The notes under the pieces were generated by a model that worked only from the letters and a program-made list of their open reading frames with translations, was not told the DNA's origin and made no database searches. Shown here in pieces: positions 59,601 through 64,000 of a stretch of DNA of 64,000 bases (within the stretch, counting starts at the first letter, position 1; each line of letters opens with the position of its first letter). The stretch comes from Rhodovulum steppense (GTDB lineage: Bacteria > Pseudomonadota > Alphaproteobacteria > Rhodobacterales > Rhodobacteraceae), in NCBI RefSeq assembly GCF_004339675.1, contig NZ_SLVM01000006.1, positions 1-64,000 on the forward strand, in the 5' to 3' direction. The position numbers were made by a program, and so were the translations under genes.

Positions 59601-59813
59601 ATGGAAACCTATACCGCCATGCGCGCCTTTGCGGACAGCTGGATGCTCTTGTTCCTGACGCTGTTCTTCGTCGGCGTGATCTTCTGGGCGCTGCGCCCGG
59701 GCAGCGCGCGGGTGCATCGCGACAGCGCCGATATCCCGTTCCGACATGACAACGAACCCGCCCCGTCCCGCGACGCGGATGAGGCCGCCCGCCACAAGGA
59801 GGCGCGGACATGA
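59601..59813 (+). CDS. ccoQ: Cytochrome cbb3 oxidase small subunit CcoQ
   Basis: This 70-residue single-span protein has a membrane segment [19 protein letters not shown] and an acidic/His-containing tail ([17 protein letters not shown]). CcoQ stabilises the oxidase; in Rhodobacter sphaeroides it was also linked to redox signalling. It overlaps ccoP by 4 bp. Confidence 0.92.
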   Translation: METYTAMRAFADSWMLLFLTLFFVGVIFWALRPGSARVHRDSADIPFRHDNEPAPSRDADEAARHKEART

Positions 59814-60697
59814 GCACGAGCGACAAGAAACCCCTGCCCGAAGACGTGGTCGGCACCACCGGGCACAGTTGGGACGGCATCGAGGAGTTGAACAACCCCC
59901 TGCCGCGCTGGTGGCTCTGGTCCTTCTACGCCTGCATCGCCTTCGCGCTGATCTATGTGGTCCTCTACCCGGCGGTTCCGCTGAAATCGGGCGCGACGCC
60001 GGGGCTTCTGGGTCATTCGACCCGGGCCGAGGTGGCGCGCGAGATCGAGCGCTTCCATGAGGCGAATGCCGACCTGGTGGCGCGCCTGATCGAGGCGGAC
60101 CTGGACCCCGAGGTGATCCGCGCCGATCCCGACCTCTACAACTACGCCGTGCAGGGCGGGGCCGCGGTGTTCCGGACCTGGTGCGCGCAGTGCCACGGCT
60201 CGGGTGCGGCGGGCGTGCAGGCGGCGGGCTATCCCAGCCTTCTGGACGATGACTGGCTGTGGGGTGGCGCGCTGGAGGACATCTATACCACCGTGACCCA
60301 TGGCATCCGCAACGAGGACGATCCCGATGCGCGCTGGTCCCAGATGCCTGCCTTCGGTGTGGACGAGTTGCTGACCCAGGAGGAAATCGGGCAGGTCGTG
60401 CATTACGTCCGAAAAATTTCCGGACAGGAACATGATGCCGCATTGGCAAGCGATGGCGAAGAGGTGTTTCTATACAACTGTGCCTCGTGCCACATGGACG
60501 ATGGAACCGGAGACCGCTACCAGGGCGCGCCCAATCTGACGGATGCGATCTGGCTTTATGGCGGAAGTGTCGAGACGCTGACCGAGACGGTGTTCTATTC
60601 GCGCTTTGGCGTCATGCCGAGCCACCAGGAACGCCTGAGCGAGGCCGACCGGCGTGCGGTTGCGACCTATGTCCATCAGCTTGGCGGGGGCGAGTGA
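59810..60697 (+). CDS. ccoP: Cytochrome cbb3 oxidase diheme subunit CcoP
   Basis: This 295-residue membrane-bound diheme cytochrome c has an N-terminal membrane segment ([20 protein letters not shown]), then two cytochrome c domains with CAQCH (about residue 125) and CASCH (about residue 224). It receives electrons from the bc1 complex through soluble or anchored cytochromes. It is the last gene of ccoNOQP and is followed by a hairpin. Confidence 0.97.
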   Translation: MSTSDKKPLPEDVVGTTGHSWDGIEELNNPLPRWWLWSFYACIAFALIYVVLYPAVPLKSGATPGLLGHSTRAEVAREIERFHEANADLVARLIEADLDPEVIRADPDLYNYAVQGGAAVFRTWCAQCHGSGAAGVQAAGYPSLLDDDWLWGGALEDIYTTVTHGIRNEDDPDARWSQMPAFGVDELLTQEEIGQVVHYVRKISGQEHDAALASDGEEVFLYNCASCHMDDGTGDRYQGAPNLTDAIWLYGGSVETLTETVFYSRFGVMPSHQERLSEADRRAVATYVHQLGGGE

Positions 60698-60709
60698 GAT
60701 CAAAGTCTT

Positions 60710-60731
60710 CCGGGGGCCGCAAGGCCCCCGG
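60710..60731 (+). terminator. Hairpin terminator after ccoNOQP
   Basis: CCGGGGGCC (60710-60718) and GGCCCCCGG (60723-60731) pair perfectly with a GCAA tetraloop, 13 bp after the ccoP stop. No T-run follows. Confidence 0.6.
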
Positions 60732-60738
60732 TCGATGG

Positions 60739-60781
60739 CACCGGCCCCCATCCTGTTCGCGCGTTTCCACGGGGGCCGGTG
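60739..60781 (+). repeat. Second inverted repeat downstream of ccoP
   Basis: CACCGGCCCCC (60739-60749) and GGGGGCCGGTG (60771-60781) pair perfectly over 11 bp around a 21-base loop. It shares the GGGGGCC core with the first hairpin, so alternative pairings are possible. It may be a back-up terminator or an mRNA-stabilising structure. Confidence 0.45.
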
Positions 60782-61030
60782 TTCATCCTCGCCCATCCCC
60801 CCGAACCCGTCCAGCGCGCCAGATGAGACCCGGCTGTTCGTCCGCGCACAGATTTGGAACTTTTCCAGTTCTCAGGCGGGGTGCCCGCTGATTCGGTCCG
60901 GCCGCGGCCCACAATGTGAACGGGCGGACGCTTTCAATCGCCCGGCGCAAGGTCTAGTTAGAACAGATGCAGGGTCCAGTGTCGCGCCGCGACCGGCCGG
61001 CCGGGCCTGCAGCCCGAACGGAGAGAGCCC

Positions 61031-62464
61031 GTGAGCTCGACAGAACAGCCCCCCGAACGCCTTTACGTCGCCCGCGAACCGATCTTTCCGCGCCGCGTCT
61101 CGGGCAGGTTCCGCACCATCAGATGGTGGCTTCTCGCGATCTGCCTCGGCCTTTATTATCTTCTGCCCTGGCTGCGCTGGGACCGGGGGCCGAACCTCCC
61201 CGACCAGGCGGTGCTGATCGACCTTGCCAACCGGCGCTTCTTCTTCTTCTGGATCGAGATCTGGCCGCACGAGTTCTATTTCGTCGCGGGCCTGCTGATC
61301 ATGGCGGGGCTGGGGCTGTTCCTGTTCACCTCGGCGCTGGGTCGGGTCTGGTGCGGCTATTTCTGCCCGCAGACGGTCTGGACCGACCTGTTCATCCTGA
61401 CCGAGCGCTGGATCGAGGGCGACCGAAACAAGCGCGTGAGGCTGTGGAACCAGAAATGGGATTTCCGCAAGACGCGCCTGCGGTTCAGCAAGTGGACGCT
61501 GTGGCTGGCGATTTCCATTGCGACGGGCGGCGCCTGGGTGTTCTACTTCGCCGATGCGCCGACCCTGCTCTGGCAGCTTGTCACGCTTCAGGCCCACCCG
61601 GTCGCCTATTCCACGATCCTTGTTCTCACGCTGACGACGCTGATCCTGGGCGGGTTCATGCGCGAACAGGTCTGCATCTACATGTGTCCCTGGCCGCGCA
61701 TCCAGGCCGCGATGATGGACGAGGACACGATCACCATCGGCTATCGCGACTGGCGGGGCGAGCCGCGCGGCAAGCATCGCAAGGCCGAAGGCGCCGAGGT
61801 GCTGGGCGATTGCATCGACTGCTTTGCCTGTGTGAACGTCTGCCCCATGGGCATCGACATCCGCGACGGCCAGCAACTGGCCTGCATCACCTGCGGGCTG
61901 TGCATCGACGCCTGCGACGAGGTGATGGAGAAGATCGGCAAGCCGCGCGGGCTGGTCGACTACATGGCGCTGTCGGACGAGACGCGCGAACGCGCAGGCG
62001 AAAGGCCCCGCTCGGTCTGGACCCATGTCTTCCGCACCCGCACCGTCCTTTATACCGTGCTCTGGTCGGCGGTCGGCGTGGGCCTGATGGTCGCGCTGTT
62101 CGTGCGCTCCGACATCGACCTGACGGTGGCGCCGATCCGCAACCCGACCTTCGTGACGCTGTCGGACGGCTCGATCCGCAACGCCTATGAGGTGCGTGTG
62201 CGCAACATGCAGGGCGAGGCGCGCGATTTCGCGATCACCGTCGTCCCGGCGGATGTCTTCAAGATCGAGATCGAGGGCGCCGAGGGCGGCACGTTCACCG
62301 TTGCGCCGGATGCGACCGAGCTCAAGCGCGTCTATGTCATCGTCCCCCCGGGCAGCGCCCCGGCAACCGCCCAGAGCACGCCAATGCGGCTGTGGCTGGA
62401 AGACCTGGCCGCCGCCGAGCGGGCCTTCAACGACACCATCTTTCACGGAAGGACAACGCCATGA
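61031..62464 (+). CDS. ccoG: CcoG/RdxA, ferredoxin-type cbb3 assembly protein
   Basis: This 477-residue membrane protein has two [4Fe-4S] sites (DCIDCFACVNVCPMG from C261 and LACITCGLCIDACDE). Further cysteines lie in GRVWCGYFCPQTVWTD and QVCIYMCPWPRIQ. About five membrane segments and a C-terminal Ig-like periplasmic domain (FixG C-terminal) are present. CcoG acts in copper reduction during cbb3 assembly. The start is GTG 61031 after GGAGAGAG. It overlaps ccoH by 4 bp. Confidence 0.96.
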   Translation: MSSTEQPPERLYVAREPIFPRRVSGRFRTIRWWLLAICLGLYYLLPWLRWDRGPNLPDQAVLIDLANRRFFFFWIEIWPHEFYFVAGLLIMAGLGLFLFTSALGRVWCGYFCPQTVWTDLFILTERWIEGDRNKRVRLWNQKWDFRKTRLRFSKWTLWLAISIATGGAWVFYFADAPTLLWQLVTLQAHPVAYSTILVLTLTTLILGGFMREQVCIYMCPWPRIQAAMMDEDTITIGYRDWRGEPRGKHRKAEGAEVLGDCIDCFACVNVCPMGIDIRDGQQLACITCGLCIDACDEVMEKIGKPRGLVDYMALSDETRERAGERPRSVWTHVFRTRTVLYTVLWSAVGVGLMVALFVRSDIDLTVAPIRNPTFVTLSDGSIRNAYEVRVRNMQGEARDFAITVVPADVFKIEIEGAEGGTFTVAPDATELKRVYVIVPPGSAPATAQSTPMRLWLEDLAAAERAFNDTIFHGRTTP

Positions 62465-62925
62465 AAACGAATGAACTGACAGGTCGAAAGGTTCTTTTCA
62501 TCGTGGTTTCGTTCTTCGGGGTCATCATCGTCGTCAACCTCTTCATGGCGTTCAAGGCGGTCAGCACCTTCCCCGGCCTGGAGGTCAAGAACTCCTATGT
62601 CGCCAGCCAGCATTTTGACGCGATGCGCGACGCGCAAGAGGCGCTGGGCTGGACCGCAGGGGCCGATTACGACGCCGCGGCGGGGCTGTTCCTGCTGCGC
62701 CTGACGGATGCCGATGGCTTGCCGGTGCGGGCGCCCGAGGTGGCGGTAACGATCGGCCGGGCGACCAGCACGCGCGACGACCGCGCACCCGGACTGACCT
62801 ATTACAACGGCGCGTTCTCGGCGCCCATGGAACTTGGCCCCGGCTACTGGACGGTGCGTCTCGAAGCCCGGGCCGCGGATGGCACGCTGTTCCGCCAGCG
62901 GCTGCAGCTTTACGTCCGGGGCTAG
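62461..62925 (+). CDS. ccoH: CcoH/FixH cbb3 assembly protein
   Basis: This 154-residue protein has one N-terminal membrane segment (VLFIVVSFFGVIIVVNLFMA) and a periplasmic FixH domain (SYVASQHFDAMRDAQEALGW; YWTVRLEARAADGTLF). It is needed for stable cbb3 oxidase. It starts in the ccoG end (4-bp overlap) and ends 4 bp before ccoI. Confidence 0.93.
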   Translation: MKTNELTGRKVLFIVVSFFGVIIVVNLFMAFKAVSTFPGLEVKNSYVASQHFDAMRDAQEALGWTAGADYDAAAGLFLLRLTDADGLPVRAPEVAVTIGRATSTRDDRAPGLTYYNGAFSAPMELGPGYWTVRLEARAADGTLFRQRLQLYVRG

Positions 62926-62929
62926 GACG

Positions 62930-64000
62930 ATGGGCGCCGCGCTTCCGTCCCGGCCCGCGGCCTGCCCGGCCTGCGCGGTGGTCCCCTCGGCCGAGGCGCT
63001 GGCCGAGGCTGCTGCGCCGCGGGATGCACGACTGGTACTGTCCCTGCCCACGATCCATTGTGCGGGATGCATCTCGGCGGTCGAGCGTGCCCTGGAGGCG
63101 ACCCCCGGCGTGCGGGAGGCGCGCGTGAACCTGACGTTGAAACGCGTCGCAGTCGCAACCGAACCGGACCTGACCGCCGAGGCCCTGATCACCGTGCTCG
63201 ACCGGGCAGGCTACGAGGCGCATGAGCTCGACGCCGGCATGATCGCCGCGACCGCGACCGACAGGGCAGGGCGCGACCTGTTGATGCGCATCGCGGTCTC
63301 GGGCTTTGCGATGATGAACATCATGCTGCTGTCGGTGGCGGTCTGGTCGGGGGCCAGCGACTTCACCCGCGACATGTTCCACTGGATCTCGGCGATGATC
63401 GCATTGCCCACCGTCGCCTTTGCCGGCCAGCCCTTCTTTCGCAGCGCCGCACGGGCGCTGGGGGCGCGACGGCTGAACATGGATGTGCCGATTTCCCTGG
63501 CGCTGATCCTGGCCACGGGCTTTTCGCTTTACGAGACCTCGCAGCACGGGCCGCACGCCTATTTCGACGCGGCGGTCGCGCTGACCTTCTTCCTTCTGGC
63601 GGGGCGCTATCTCGACCACCGTACCCGCGCGGTGGCGCGCTCCGCGGCCGAGGAACTGGCCGCGCTGGAAGTGCCGCGCGCGATCAGGCGGCGGGCCGAC
63701 GGCACCGAGGAAACCGTGCCCGTGGCCGGAATCACGGTGGGCGACATCGTGCTGGTGAAACCCGGCGCGCGCGTGCCGGTGGACGGCGTGATCGCCGAGG
63801 GCCGGTCCGAGATCGACCGTTCCCTGCTGACCGGAGAGACCCTGCCCGCCTATGCCGAGCCCGGTCTTGCGGTCTCGGCGGGCGAGGTGAACCTGACCGG
63901 GCCGCTTGCCGTGACCGTCACCGCCGCGGGGCAGGACACGTCGCTGCACCGCATGGCAGAACTGGTGGCTGTCGCCGAAAGCGCGAAGAACCGCTACACC
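62930..64000 (+). CDS. ccoI: CcoI/FixI copper-transporting P1B-type ATPase (N-terminal part)
   Basis: The first 357 residues are present; the gene runs off the window. An N-terminal CPAC pair precedes a heavy-metal-associated domain with the CAGCIS motif (about residues 44-49). Membrane segments follow, and then the actuator domain with SLLTGETLPAY. The phosphorylation site DKTGT lies beyond the edge. CcoI exports Cu(I) to supply the cbb3 oxidase. It follows ccoGH in the usual ccoGHIS order; ccoS should be next. Confidence 0.95.
   Translation, partial: MGAALPSRPAACPACAVVPSAEALAEAAAPRDARLVLSLPTIHCAGCISAVERALEATPGVREARVNLTLKRVAVATEPDLTAEALITVLDRAGYEAHELDAGMIAATATDRAGRDLLMRIAVSGFAMMNIMLLSVAVWSGASDFTRDMFHWISAMIALPTVAFAGQPFFRSAARALGARRLNMDVPISLALILATGFSLYETSQHGPHAYFDAAVALTFFLLAGRYLDHRTRAVARSAAEELAALEVPRAIRRRADGTEETVPVAGITVGDIVLVKPGARVPVDGVIAEGRSEIDRSLLTGETLPAYAEPGLAVSAGEVNLTGPLAVTVTAAGQDTSLHRMAELVAVAESAKNRYT

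Larger units (their letters stand above)
60698..61030. other. Intergenic region ccoP-ccoG
   Basis: This 333-bp gap has no supported gene. It holds two inverted repeats just after ccoP and, near 60930-60965, less GC-rich sequence (CTTTCAATCGCCC, TAGTTAGAACAG) that could be the ccoG promoter. No FNR-type TTGAT-N4-ATCAA box was found, unlike upstream of ccoN. Confidence 0.5.

Noticed and set aside
55758-60449. A very long minus-strand open frame opposite ccoNOQP
   Set aside because: Antisense shadow; it crosses the FNR-controlled promoter region and several clear genes.

Overview
The window is a very GC-rich, densely coded stretch of chromosome from an alphaproteobacterium, most likely a member of the Rhodobacteraceae/Paracoccaceae (Rhodobacter/Rhodovulum-like). 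The basis for this is gene content and order: ccoNOQP next to a divergent tandem-Usp gene with FNR-type boxes, ccoGHI, form I coxMSL, a urease cluster back to back with urtABCDE, an FeS-type photolyase, and a short dispersed intergenic element. No rRNA, tRNA, IS element, prophage or CRISPR array was seen. The GC content was judged by eye, not calculated.

Layout. 0-2.3 kb: the tail of an unidentified gene, a NUDIX hydrolase and a Pit phosphate transporter. 2.3-4.5 kb (minus): an FeS-type cryptochrome/photolyase and an SDR. 4.5-6.35 kb: a probable leucine-rich leader peptide with a hairpin, then leuA and a strong terminator. 6.4-13.2 kb: a cell-shape operon, mreB-mreC-mreD-mrdA-rodA, with a ghrA-like reductase joined to its end by overlapping start and stop codons. 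13.2-18.5 kb: an SseB-like protein (minus) and an RND efflux pair. 18.6-26.9 kb: an aerobic carbon monoxide dehydrogenase locus with a CoxC-type MHYT-LytTR regulator, coxM-coxS-coxL (form I active-site motif AYRCSFR), a secreted DUF305 protein, and coxD-coxE-coxF.

26.9-34.05 kb (minus): a urease operon transcribed ureD-ureA-orf-ureJ-ureB-orf-orf-ureC-DUF1127-ureE-ureF-ureG. 34.5-40.5 kb (plus): urtABCDE, the ABC urea importer. Together these import urea and hydrolyse it to ammonia. 40.5-44.7 kb (minus): a second RND efflux pair. 45.1-48.9 kb: a small orphan gene, deoC, and a two-domain ALDH16-like protein that seems to lack its catalytic residues. 48.9-54.3 kb: two small membrane proteins, an M20 peptidase, an SDR, rsmC, clpS and a HAD hydrolase. 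54.5-56 kb: a D,D-carboxypeptidase with a SPOR domain.

56.2-64 kb: a tandem universal stress protein (minus), then two FNR/FnrL-type boxes placed so that each could activate one of the two divergent promoters. These are followed by ccoNOQP (cbb3 oxidase) and its assembly genes ccoG, ccoH and ccoI, the last running off the window end. CO oxidation, high-affinity O2 respiration and urea use together suggest a metabolically flexible bacterium of low-oxygen, nutrient-variable habitats.

The points most worth a second look are the DUF305 (possible copper-handling) gene inside the Cu-Mo CODH operon, the putative near-leaderless leucine leader/attenuator, the catalytically degenerate ALDH16-like protein, and the paired FNR boxes.
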